64,000 nucleotides of DNA from Victivallales bacterium (lineage in GTDB: Bacteria; Verrucomicrobiota; Lentisphaeria; Oligosphaerales; Oligosphaeraceae): contig JAFXUD010000049.1 in the NCBI GenBank assembly GCA_017535315.1, positions 124,001-188,000 on the forward strand, in the 5' to 3' direction. The notes beneath the pieces were generated by a model. That model made no database searches and had not been told where the DNA came from. It was given only the letters and a program-made list of their open reading frames with translations. Both the position numbers and the translations under genes were made by a program. Shown piece by piece: positions 1-7,376 of this stretch (within the stretch, counting starts at the first letter, position 1; each line of letters starts with the position of its first letter).

Positions 1-588
1 CATGAGCATATTCATGCTTTGATAGATTCTGGTTTTTTCTCTCAAAAAGCACTACGGAAAGTAGAAGAGGCTTTGAAGCATACTAGAACATATTTTAATT
101 GCTGTGGGAACACAATTAGAGGTAGTAAACATGACAAAAGAGTAAATGAGAAAAAACACTATAAGTCATATTATCGAACAGAAATGTTAATACGTGCATT
201 AACTTGGTTTGCATGTGTATATAGTGTTGATGAAAAAATACATGAGGAGGTACTTGCATATCTTAATAATGAGGATAAATTACATGAAATAGATCGAGAT
301 CCCAATGTATGGTTTGGATTTAAGAAGGATACTGACATATACGACACGAAGCTGGAGCAAGTGATTATGAAAAGAATCTCAAAACCATCATGGCTCATAA
401 AGCTCTTGCGAAGAATTGGCTTTGCTGACTTTGTTGAAGATAAAGACGATTGGTATATTAAATGGTATGACGAAACTTACAAGGGAAAAACACGTGAAGA
501 AATCCGAAGAGAAGCCCAAAAACGCCTAGAGGGGATACCGAGAAACGAACTTGTCAAAAGAAATCCAGAGGTTTTTGGAGAAATGTAG
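1..588 (+). CDS. Hypothetical protein, N-terminus cut by the window edge
   Basis: The reading frame is open from base 1 to a TAG at 586-588, so the gene probably begins left of the window; the first in-frame start codon inside is a TTG at 19 with no clear ribosome binding site. The visible part (about 195 residues) is charged and soluble-looking, with no signal peptide or membrane segment. Its C-terminal third has a segment beginning 'LEQVIMKRISKP' and ending 'LLRRIGFADF', which recurs in the next gene as 'LQDIIMKRFSHG' and 'LLRMIGFSDM', so the two are probably related. I recognise no family. The stretch is clearly richer in A and T than the genes from 1542 onward, which suggests acquired or accessory DNA. 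Confidence 0.6.
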   Translation, partial: HEHIHALIDSGFFSQKALRKVEEALKHTRTYFNCCGNTIRGSKHDKRVNEKKHYKSYYRTEMLIRALTWFACVYSVDEKIHEEVLAYLNNEDKLHEIDRDPNVWFGFKKDTDIYDTKLEQVIMKRISKPSWLIKLLRRIGFADFVEDKDDWYIKWYDETYKGKTREEIRREAQKRLEGIPRNELVKRNPEVFGEM

Positions 589-665
589 CGTTTTTTTATT
601 GATAAAAAATACCTGGATTTTCTTAATAAAATGAGAGAAAGCGGACATCCACTTAGTATATCTAG

Positions 666-968
666 ATGAATAATCCAACTTCTCCTCTACAAGACATTAT
701 TATGAAAAGGTTCTCTCATGGCATAGCTTCACGTCTCTTGCGTATGATAGGGTTTTCAGACATGGAAGCTCCCGTCGAGACAGGAACAAAATCAAGAGAA
801 GAACAGGAAGAAGAGGAAAGAATTAGAATATTAGTGGCCAAAAACGAAGAAGCGGAACAAAGAATGTGTGCATTCAAGGATCGTTTGCAAAATGATCTGG
901 ATTTTAGGGAAAAGTGGTTGAAAAAACATGAAGAATGGGTGAAAGAACATCCACGAAGATTTATGTGA
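666..968 (+). CDS. Small hypothetical protein, partial paralogue of the preceding gene
   Basis: This 100-residue ORF starts with ATG directly after an in-frame TAG, so the start cannot be further upstream. Residues about 8-35 repeat the 'IMKR.S' and 'LLR.IGF.D' motif of the gene ending at 588. Residues 40-95 are almost all charged and probably form a long helix or coiled coil. No known domain is recognised. The gene is followed 40 bases later by a strong intrinsic terminator, which supports a real transcribed unit. It could be a truncated copy of its neighbour. Confidence 0.5.
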   Translation: MNNPTSPLQDIIMKRFSHGIASRLLRMIGFSDMEAPVETGTKSREEQEEEERIRILVAKNEEAEQRMCAFKDRLQNDLDFREKWLKKHEEWVKEHPRRFM

Positions 969-1009
969 TATATAAGAACGTCTCCAGATAGTCCTTATCT
1001 GGTTTCCCG

Positions 1010-1046
1010 CCCCGTGGTCTGTTGGCGCAGACGGCGGGGCTTTTTT
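1010..1046 (+). terminator. Intrinsic terminator after the 100-aa gene
   Basis: CCCCG (1010-1014) pairs with CGGGG (1035-1039) and GTCTG (1017-1021) with CAGAC (1028-1032), with a two-base internal mismatch and a loop of six bases. A run of six T follows at 1041-1046. Confidence 0.85.
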
Positions 1047-1147
1047 GTGCCTGTGTGCGGGCGCGAGCTGTCGATGGACGCGGGACGCTAGCCCCTGTCC
1101 TTTGAATATCCTTTGACCTCCTTTCATCCCCTAGTCCATTTCCAAGC

Positions 1148-1173
1148 CCTGGTATCATCGCCAGGACTTTTTT
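1148..1173 (+). terminator. Possible second terminator
   Basis: CCTGG (1148-1152) and CCAGG (1161-1165) form a short stem followed by a T run at 1168-1173. The following bases 'ttttttgtgcc' match those after the terminator at 1046. The stem is short, so this may be a decayed duplicate. The rest of 969-1290 holds no gene that I can see. Confidence 0.45.
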
Positions 1174-1295
1174 GTGCCTTTTTTTATCCAACGGCCGTAC
1201 TCCCACGCATGGAAATTGGACAACTTTAGTACAACATTTGCTGTTATTTGCAACCTATCTCAAATGACATTTTGTGCTTAAAACGGCATTTTTAT

Positions 1296-1458
1296 AGACT
1301 TTTCTCCTGCTCGAAATGAATTGAAACCATAAGGCGGACTCCAGAGCTCCCTGCGATTTCGTCGCGCCCCACGTGGGCGCGTGAATTGGAACTCGCGCAC
1401 CGCCTGGATGCCGATGAGTCCGTTGAGTCGCGCCCCATGCGGGCGCGTGAATTGGAAT
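1296..1458. CRISPR. Remnant type I-C-like CRISPR array, no cas genes
   Basis: Two 32-bp repeats lie at 1361-1392 and 1427-1458, separated by a 34-bp spacer (1393-1426). Both have the I-C-type hairpin GCGCCC...GGGCGC and end in GTGAATTGGAA[C/T]. They differ at three positions: two in the loop (CACGTG versus CATGCG) and the last base. A decayed third repeat at 1296-1327 keeps only the 3' end 'tgaattgaaac' and leaves a 33-bp spacer (1328-1360). Repeat length, hairpin and 33-34-bp spacers fit type I-C arrays. No cas gene is found in the window, and no repeat follows 1458 at the expected distance, so this is a degraded or orphan array. Confidence 0.8.
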
Positions 1459-1541
1459 TTTGGGGGCATTTTTTCGGCGGCTCCGAGGGCCTGGCAACGT
1501 TCATCGCGCAAGACTTTAGCATTGTACAGATGGGGCAGAAA

Positions 1542-2360
1542 TCATTTCTGGCATTTGGGGCAGAAGGCTGACGAGCGTCCACCAAGCCTGATGCATTGAA
1601 TGGGGTGACCGCAGTGCGGGCAGGCTTCTCCAGTTTTGCCGTAGATTTGCAGACAAACTGCAAATTTGCCTTCACTGCCATCGACATGCTTGAAATCCGC
1701 GATTGTAGTGCCCCCCTGTTCAATAGCCGCGTTCAGGATGTGCCGTGACTGCTCGACCAGCTTTTCGCATTGCCTTCTGCTCAAGGTGCCTGCAGGTCGG
1801 CAGGGAGAGATGCCTGCTGCAAAGAGCGTTTCGGTGGCGTAAATGTTGCCGATGCCAGCCACCACTGCATTGTCCATCAGGAAGGTTTTGACTGGACATT
1901 TGAGATTCCGCGAACATTTGTACAGGTATTGCGCCGTGAATTGGTCAGAGAAAGGCTCTGGACCGAAGCACTGGAAAAACATGGGCAGGCCATTGGCAGC
2001 GAGGGGCAGAACTTCAAGATTGCCAAAGCGACGAATGTCTTCAAAGCGGAAGACGAAGCCATCATCCAAGTGCAGAAACACATGCTCGTGGGTACGCCGT
2101 GGCACGTCAGGCGATTCGATGCGGGCAACCCCCGTCATTCCGAAGTGCATCACCAGCGCCAAGGCATTGTCAAGAGGTGCAATGATATACCTGGCACGCC
2201 TGGTGATGGCAAGAATGCGTCGCCCAGTCAGCATTTCGGGCAACGGTGTCAGGGACGAACGTAGCTTCGGGGAAAACAGTTCAACACGCGTGATGGTTCG
2301 GCCTGTTAACGCAGGCGCCAATGCACGGCAAATGGTTTCGACTTCAGGCAATTCAGGCAT
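1542..2360 (-). CDS. mutM: Formamidopyrimidine-DNA glycosylase (MutM/Fpg)
   Basis: Base-excision repair glycosylase/AP lyase that removes oxidised purines such as 8-oxoguanine. The 272-residue protein has the family length. It begins MPELPEVETI, supplying the catalytic N-terminal Pro2 and Glu3. The helix-two-turn-helix region has 'GIGNIYATE', and the C-terminus is a C-x2-C-x16-C-x2-C zinc finger (Cys247, 250, 267, 270) containing the expected arginine. One oddity: the hairpin lysine at position 57 in E. coli Fpg (RRAKY) is arginine here (RRARY). It is a single gene between two unrelated neighbours, 28 bases downstream of one arm of an inverted repeat. Confidence 0.96.
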   Translation of the reverse strand: MPELPEVETICRALAPALTGRTITRVELFSPKLRSSLTPLPEMLTGRRILAITRRARYIIAPLDNALALVMHFGMTGVARIESPDVPRRTHEHVFLHLDDGFVFRFEDIRRFGNLEVLPLAANGLPMFFQCFGPEPFSDQFTAQYLYKCSRNLKCPVKTFLMDNAVVAGIGNIYATETLFAAGISPCRPAGTLSRRQCEKLVEQSRHILNAAIEQGGTTIADFKHVDGSEGKFAVCLQIYGKTGEACPHCGHPIQCIRLGGRSSAFCPKCQK

Positions 2361-2389
2361 GGTGGAAAAGAATGCTAAAAAAGTTTTTT

Positions 2390-2632
2390 ATGGGTATTAT
2401 ATACTTGAGTTTCCTGATGAGACTATCCCTCACTGGTCGATGGCCAGGATGCGCCTTGCCGCTTTGCTGCACTACGCGGCACAGCGCACGGGGACTGGTG
2501 GTCATCTGACCGTGGTTTTCGCTTCGCTGCTGTCGCGGCTTCGCTTCATCCACGGCTATGCGCCTGCCGCCGCTTACGCGGCTATTCTCTGTTGGTAACG
2601 TCTAATCGGCAACTAAAGTATATAATACCCAT
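2390..2632. repeat. 243-bp interval bounded by 17-bp perfect inverted repeats
   Basis: The 17-mer atgggtattatatactt (2390-2406) recurs exactly as its reverse complement at 2616-2632. The interval fills the gap between the WbsX-like gene and mutM and contains dispersed-repeat copy A. Each arm contains a TATAAT-like box on one strand, so the arms could be promoter -10 regions rather than transposon ends. No ORF of note lies inside. Confidence 0.6.
2506..2610 (+). repeat. Dispersed repeat, copy A
   Basis: About 105 bp starting 'tctgaccgtgg' and containing 'cgcggcttcgcttca', 'ccacggctat' and 'ccgccgcttacgcgg'. It matches the reverse complement of 63661-63765 closely over nearly its whole length, and more weakly 33155-33228. 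All three copies are intergenic. Confidence 0.8.
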
Positions 2633-2643
2633 TTTATTTCCTT

Positions 2644-3750
2644 TCATGGTGTGCCGAAGACCCGTTTGATGTCCTCTAGATAACCGTAACCATGTAGTGA
2701 ATCGGGTTCCAGGTAGCTTGTTTCCGTCCATTCATTCCAGCTGTTGATGGTGACAAGCGGGGCCTGTTTGGGGTGAGCGAGCACATAGTTCTTCGCCATG
2801 CGCAAGGCGTACTCGAATGCTTCGGGGGTATTCTCCTGGCAACGGTAGTCACGGAAGCGGCGGAAGCGCGGATTGTTGTCCCAGCCGATGGAGACGTGCG
2901 GGAAATAGGGCATGGGGTAGTTGGAGTCAATCCTTTCCCATTCGGCTTGGACATCTGCCAATATCTCTCGATATGGACGGTTCATGTTCGTGAAGTGTGC
3001 GAATTGGTAGTGGGTGATGCTGTCGAAGGCGAGGGCGTCGAACTGGGCGCGTGAGAGTCCGCCCTGCGCATCGACGCCGCTGAGGTTGGTGCCATTCTTG
3101 CGCCAGGCAGTCGCCTGCAGGTGAAGGCCTGGGAAGCCCGCTTTCACGGTTTCATCGCGGAACCAGTCAAGAGCCTTTCTGGCGGCTTCCGCACCACCCA
3201 GACCATCCAGCAGGTTGCCCAGCTCGTAAATCATGAAGACGGGCCTGCCGTCGATTTTGTAGTAGTTGGGCTGCGAGAAGTATTTTTCGATGACGCGGTG
3301 GCAGATGATTTCAAACTGCGTGCGGTTAACGGCACCACCCCAGATCACGGTCGAGCCATAATCGTCGGAGAGGTTGATGTTCCAGACGTTGTTGGCGTCG
3401 TGGTTGGCCCACATGAGGTAGAAGGAGAGCCTGGAGTTGTTCTTGGCCTTGAGGAAACCGTTGTCAAGACACTGCTCCAGAAAGGGGCGGTTGTCAAACC
3501 AGTACCAGTCGTAGATGAAGACGTTGACGCCATGATCCGCAGCAGCGTCAATCTCCATCTGCATCACATACGGGTCTGCCTCATTGACATATCCCCAGAG
3601 CGGAGTACGGTGCCAGTAGTCGGAGACGGCATTGAAGTTCTTGACGGACTGCCATTCGCCAATGCCTTCTGGCCAGAACATTCGCGAGCGCGGTTCGTCG
3701 CCTGTATAGGATGGCCATACAAAGGCCGCTACATCTATGGGGGTGGGCAT
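2644..3750 (-). CDS. WbsX/GH99-like glycan-active protein
   Basis: This is a 368-residue protein of the WbsX-like family, related in fold to GH99 endo-mannosidases (family knowledge; substrate unknown). Visible signatures are 'IYDWYW' (79-84), 'MWANHD' (113-118) and a C-terminal 'NSWNEWTETSYLEP' (about 336-349), whose acidic residues suit an (alpha/beta)8 active site. There is no signal peptide, so it is probably cytoplasmic. The ATG at 3750 was chosen because AAGGAG lies just upstream; the frame stays open into the repeat array behind it, but that part encodes only repeat-derived peptide. A second member lies at 53450-55063. Confidence 0.85.
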   Translation of the reverse strand: MPTPIDVAAFVWPSYTGDEPRSRMFWPEGIGEWQSVKNFNAVSDYWHRTPLWGYVNEADPYVMQMEIDAAADHGVNVFIYDWYWFDNRPFLEQCLDNGFLKAKNNSRLSFYLMWANHDANNVWNINLSDDYGSTVIWGGAVNRTQFEIICHRVIEKYFSQPNYYKIDGRPVFMIYELGNLLDGLGGAEAARKALDWFRDETVKAGFPGLHLQATAWRKNGTNLSGVDAQGGLSRAQFDALAFDSITHYQFAHFTNMNRPYREILADVQAEWERIDSNYPMPYFPHVSIGWDNNPRFRRFRDYRCQENTPEAFEYALRMAKNYVLAHPKQAPLVTINSWNEWTETSYLEPDSLHGYGYLEDIKRVFGTP

Positions 3751-3769
3751 GGTTTTCTCCTTTTTTGTC

Positions 3770-4371
3770 GCCGCGCTGAAGCGCTGCGCACAGGACAGGC
3801 CCTTAGGCCAAAGGACGGGGGGCTGGCGCCCCCCGCGCCCCCCTGTGTGGCAGGCTGAAGCGCTGCGCACAGGACTGGCCCTTAGGCCAAAGGACGGGGG
3901 GCTGGCGCCCCCCGCGCCCCCTGCCGCCGCGCTGAAGCGCTGCGCACAGGACAGGCCCTTAGGCCAAAGGACGGGGGGCTGGCGCCCCCCGCGCCCCTGC
4001 CGCCGCGCTGAAGCGCGGCGCACAGGACAGGCCCTTAGGCCAAAGGACGGGGGGCTGGCGCCCCCCGCGCCCCCTGCCGCCGCGCTGAAGCACTGCGCAT
4101 AGGACAGGTCTTTAGGCCAAAGGACGGGGGGCTGGCGCCCCCCGCGCCCCTTGCTGCCACGCTGAAGCGCGGCACACAGGACAGGCTTAGGGCAAAGGAC
4201 GGGGGCTGAGAGCCCCCGCGCCCCCTGCTGCCGCGCTGAAGCGCTGCGCACAGGGCAGGCCTTTAGGCGAAAGGACGGGTGGCTGCGCCCCCGCGCCCCC
4301 TGCTGCTGCGTAGAAGCGCGGCGCACAGAGCAGGCCCTTAGGACAACGGACGGGGCCTGATTCCCCTCGCT
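3770..4371. repeat. Tandem array of eight ~76-bp GC-rich palindromic units
   Basis: Unit starts are near 3770, 3848, 3926, 4002, 4079, 4156, 4230 and 4305; the last unit is degenerate. Each unit carries up to three self-complementary motifs: gcgctgaagcgc, ggcccttaggcc and ggggggctggcgcccccc. The array fills the whole gap between the DUF1343 stop (4373) and the ribosome binding site of the WbsX-like gene. The open frame across it on the minus strand is a by-product of the repeat. Confidence 0.95.
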
Positions 4372-4372
4372 C

Positions 4373-5494
4373 TTACTGGTGGTATAGCCAGTATTGCCTG
4401 GTTGCTTCTAGGAAGACAGTGGATTGGGTGTTGGCGCGGGCGATGAGTTGCTGGATGGTCTCTTGGTCTGCGCGGTAGGTGGTATCGCCGAGGAGCCTGT
4501 CAAGGGCGTTGTTCATTTTTATTTCAGGGTATTGCTGCCGAATGGCATCGAGGAGGTGGAGGCCTGCCTCGAAGGGGCGGAAGCTATTTTTATCAGTGAT
4601 GTGGAGCTGGATGCCGTGGCAAAGCTCGCCTTGGTGCTTGCTGAAGGTCGGGGTGAAGTGGACCGCGCGCCATAGAATACCTGGCAACTGGATGGCGTTC
4701 AGCTCTTTTGCGAGGCGGGTGGCGTCCAGCTGCGGGGCTCCGATGAGCTCAAAGGGATGGGTGGTTCCACGTCCTTCAGATAGGTCGGTCCCCTCGAAGA
4801 GGCAGGTGCCGATATAGACCAGTGCGCTCTCCAGCGTGGGGATGTTGGGGGAGGGCATAATCCACGGCAGGCCAGTTTCATCGTAAAGCATGGAACGATT
4901 CCAGCCAAGACAGGGGACGACGTTCAGTTCGCAACCGATGTGCTGCGTGTCGTTGATGTAGCGAGCAAACTCGCCGACTGTCAGCCCGTAGCGCGACGGA
5001 ATGGGGTATTCACCCACGAAGGAGTGGAGAACTGGATTCAGGAGGATGCCTTCGGTAGTATCGCCGCCAAGTGGATTCACCCTGTCGAGGATTGTCACAG
5101 GGATGCCAGCCTTCGTGCACTCCTCCATTGCATACGCGAGAGTATAGATGTAGGTGTAGAATCGAGCCCCCACATCCTGGATGTCATAGACCATCATCTC
5201 AATGCCGTCAAGCATCTCTGGCGTGGGACGGCGGGTCTTGCCGTAGAGGCTGAAGCAACGCACGCCAAGCTCCTCGTCGTATTCGGCTTGCTGGACACCG
5301 ATGCCAGCCTGCTGGTCACCGCGGATTCCATGCTCGGGGCCATAGACGGCGCAGAGGTCATAGTCGGCCTTCAGGATTTCCGCCGTGGAGCGGAGCATCG
5401 CGTTCATGCCCGTGGGATTCGTGATGAGGCCCAGTTTCTTGCCCTTCAGGATGGCGAGGGCTTCCGTGTTGTCAATTCCATTCAGCGTCTTCAT
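4373..5494 (-). CDS. DUF1343 protein, NamZ-like exo-N-acetylmuramidase
   Basis: This 373-residue member of the DUF1343 family (GH171) has characterised relatives (NamZ) that release N-acetylmuramic acid from peptidoglycan fragments. Conserved features are 'YGPEHGIRGD' (51-60), 'YDIQDVGARFYTYIYT' (103-118), 'DRVNPLGG' and 'MPSPNIPT'. There is no signal peptide, so a cytoplasmic recycling role is likely (inference). The ATG at 5494 is only two bases past the TGA of the upstream gene, which suggests translational coupling. A longer in-frame extension exists, but it would overlap the upstream gene by more than 150 bases. Confidence 0.88.
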   Translation of the reverse strand: MKTLNGIDNTEALAILKGKKLGLITNPTGMNAMLRSTAEILKADYDLCAVYGPEHGIRGDQQAGIGVQQAEYDEELGVRCFSLYGKTRRPTPEMLDGIEMMVYDIQDVGARFYTYIYTLAYAMEECTKAGIPVTILDRVNPLGGDTTEGILLNPVLHSFVGEYPIPSRYGLTVGEFARYINDTQHIGCELNVVPCLGWNRSMLYDETGLPWIMPSPNIPTLESALVYIGTCLFEGTDLSEGRGTTHPFELIGAPQLDATRLAKELNAIQLPGILWRAVHFTPTFSKHQGELCHGIQLHITDKNSFRPFEAGLHLLDAIRQQYPEIKMNNALDRLLGDTTYRADQETIQQLIARANTQSTVFLEATRQYWLYHQ

Positions 5495-5496
5495 GA

Positions 5497-6297
5497 TCAG
5501 CAGGTGATAGTGTCCAGTTTCTCGCGCATGGCGGAGATGCGGCAATGAGCTAGGCGTGGATAGAAGGGAAACTCGCCTGTTTCGCGCAGGAATTTGCCGT
5601 ATTTGTAGTTGAAAGTTTTGCGTGCGGTGATGAACTGTCCCCAGAAACCGTAGTGCCAACGGACCTCCTGGTTCTTCGGTCCCATGTTGTCAAGCCACTC
5701 TTGGGGGAACCACTCCAGCCAGCGCGGCATACAGTTTAGCCAGGAACTAGTGGCGATGGTGTCGGCCCCATAGGTGTACTCTGCACGGTCAAGCAGCATC
5801 TGGAAGCAGCCTTTCATGTAGGCGGGGTAGTCGAAGAAGGAGTATGGGGTGCAGAAATTGGCGATGTGGAAGCGCAGTGTTTTGGTGTTGAGGTCGAGGG
5901 CAAGCTCGTGGCGAAAGCATCCACAATGGTAACGGGATGCCTCACTGTTGTCGTTGGAGTCTCGTTGAACGCGTGCATCGATGGAGGGCTTGAAGACCTG
6001 AAAGGCCTGCTCCTCGAAGGCAGGCTCGTCATGCCGATTTTCCTGATAGATACGCTCGGCCTGCTGCTCCATTTCCTGCCATTCGGGGTACTCCCAGTGG
6101 AGAGTCTGCGGGTTGATGGTGCCGTTGTTGACATTCGTCTTGCGGTAGATGTCAACGCGCTCGCGGAGGACGTGCTGGAAGGACTCCTCGGGGTGCTTCT
6201 GAAGCCAGTGGTGAATGAACCACAGCATGAGCTTGACTGTGTCGTACAGGTAGGTCCTGTGCTCTTCTAGCGTTTTGGGAGTAAGGGGTGGATTCAT
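5497..6297 (-). CDS. Conserved-looking protein of unknown function, 266 aa
   Basis: I do not recognise the family. The 266-residue protein starts at an ATG with AAGGAA upstream and has no signal peptide or membrane segment. It is rich in aromatic residues, with notable motifs 'YHCGCFRHELALD', 'HIANFCTPYSFF' and 'SSWLNCMPRWLEWFP'. The clustered Cys and His could bind metal (inference). It lies in an operon-like run: amidohydrolase upstream, a 187-base GC-rich repeat gap, this gene, then DUF1343 two bases downstream. The context points to sugar or cell-wall fragment metabolism. Confidence 0.75.
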   Translation of the reverse strand: MNPPLTPKTLEEHRTYLYDTVKLMLWFIHHWLQKHPEESFQHVLRERVDIYRKTNVNNGTINPQTLHWEYPEWQEMEQQAERIYQENRHDEPAFEEQAFQVFKPSIDARVQRDSNDNSEASRYHCGCFRHELALDLNTKTLRFHIANFCTPYSFFDYPAYMKGCFQMLLDRAEYTYGADTIATSSWLNCMPRWLEWFPQEWLDNMGPKNQEVRWHYGFWGQFITARKTFNYKYGKFLRETGEFPFYPRLAHCRISAMREKLDTITC

Positions 6298-6343
6298 TTC
6301 TGGGTTCCTTCTGTTGTGGGGGCAGTGCAAGCACTGGGGCAGG

Positions 6344-6475
6344 CAAAGGACGGGGGGCATATCCCCCCGCGCCCGCCGCAGGATGGGGCGGTGTTGGTAG
6401 GGCACGGACGGGGCCTGCCCCCCGCAGGAAGGGGCGGTGCTGGCAGGGCAACGGACGGGGGCTACGCCCCCTGCG
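6344..6475. repeat. GC-rich palindromic repeat cluster, three short units
   Basis: Three copies of the module ggacgggg...cccc (starting near 6344, 6403 and 6450) carry short inverted repeats such as ggggggcatatcccccc. They match the third palindrome of the 3770-4371 array. As there, the cluster fills the gap between two minus-strand genes. Confidence 0.8.
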
Positions 6476-6484
6476 ATACGTAAG

Positions 6485-7363
6485 CTATTTATACTCTGTC
6501 AGGAGGCGTTCGGCGTTCTTGTGGTAGATCTTCTCAAGGATTTCCTGCGGGAGGTCGAGGGTCTTGATGAAATCCTGGTGCTGTGTGTCGAAGTAGTCTC
6601 TTGCGTAGCAGAACTTGTCCTGGAATTCGTCGATGAACTCTTTGGCGAAGACGGGGTCGCGTTTGAGGGCGCGGCAGCCTGAGCCAGCAGACCAGTCGCA
6701 GTAGAGGTTGGGGTATTTGCGGAGGAGTTCGGGGAGGCGTCCGCCTGGCAGGACTTTGCTGGGGACTGGCGGGTAGTTGGAGGTCTTGTAGAGGTCGTCG
6801 CCAGAGATGTGGATCCAGAAGCCAGGCGCATGGCCGAGGAAGATGGTTTCAGGGCAGGCCTGTAGGATGCGTTCGAGGGTGTCGATGTCGCCGCCCCACC
6901 ATTCGTGCCAGCCAGCGTCGCGGTCGCCGACTTCATCCTGCAGGTGGAGTGTGACGGGCATTTTCAGTTTGCCCGCACGGCGGAAGAGGCGGAGGTATTC
7001 ACGGTCGTCGAACATCATGCGGACTTTGCACTCGCCGCAGGTCTGCGCGCCGTAGATGTCGTGTGCGCCTTGAAGAAGTTCGCAGGCGTCGGGGCGTCGC
7101 GGATCTGGAGCGTAACCGAGGATGAAGCGTTCAGGTGCGCGTTCCTTGTAGCTGATGCAGCGCGAGAAGGGGATGGGACCAGTGGTGGAGCCAAGAATCT
7201 CCGCAGGGACCTTGCTGGCGTAGCTTTTGGAGTAGTCCGTGTAGGCGCATTCCCAGCTCAGAAGCCAGGTCTGTGAGATGTTGTTGGCATCCATGTTGGC
7301 AAGATACTTGTCCAGGTTATGGCCGTGCCAGTCGGGATGGTTGTGAACATCGATGATTTTCAT
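6485..7363 (-). CDS. Amidohydrolase family 2 metal-dependent hydrolase
   Basis: A 292-residue TIM-barrel hydrolase of the amidohydrolase superfamily (Amidohydro_2 type). It begins 'MKIIDVHNHPDWHGH', giving the HxH metal motif (His7, His9). Further candidate ligands are His140 ('VTLHLQDE'), His178 ('FLGHAPGFW') and Asp223 ('YCDWSAGSG'). No signal peptide is seen. The ATG at 7363 has AGAGGT upstream. The substrate cannot be read from the sequence; relatives hydrolyse lactones, amides or decarboxylate. The neighbouring solute-binding protein ends 13 bases upstream, so both may serve uptake and breakdown of the same compound. Confidence 0.85.
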   Translation of the reverse strand: MKIIDVHNHPDWHGHNLDKYLANMDANNISQTWLLSWECAYTDYSKSYASKVPAEILGSTTGPIPFSRCISYKERAPERFILGYAPDPRRPDACELLQGAHDIYGAQTCGECKVRMMFDDREYLRLFRRAGKLKMPVTLHLQDEVGDRDAGWHEWWGGDIDTLERILQACPETIFLGHAPGFWIHISGDDLYKTSNYPPVPSKVLPGGRLPELLRKYPNLYCDWSAGSGCRALKRDPVFAKEFIDEFQDKFCYARDYFDTQHQDFIKTLDLPQEILEKIYHKNAERLLTEYK

Positions 7364-7376
7364 GTTGCAATTACCT

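Noticed and set aside
1255-1571. Short overlapping frames across the CRISPR remnant, with repeated peptides such as RPHGAR
   Set aside because: The repeated peptides are translations of the CRISPR repeats; no start signals or conserved protein features.
3751-4326. N-terminal extension of the WbsX-like protein through the repeat array, giving a repetitive Pro/Arg/Gly-rich domain
   Set aside because: A strong ribosome binding site precedes the ATG at 3750, the extension is only translated repeat DNA with some units interrupted in length, and the second WbsX-like protein has no such region.
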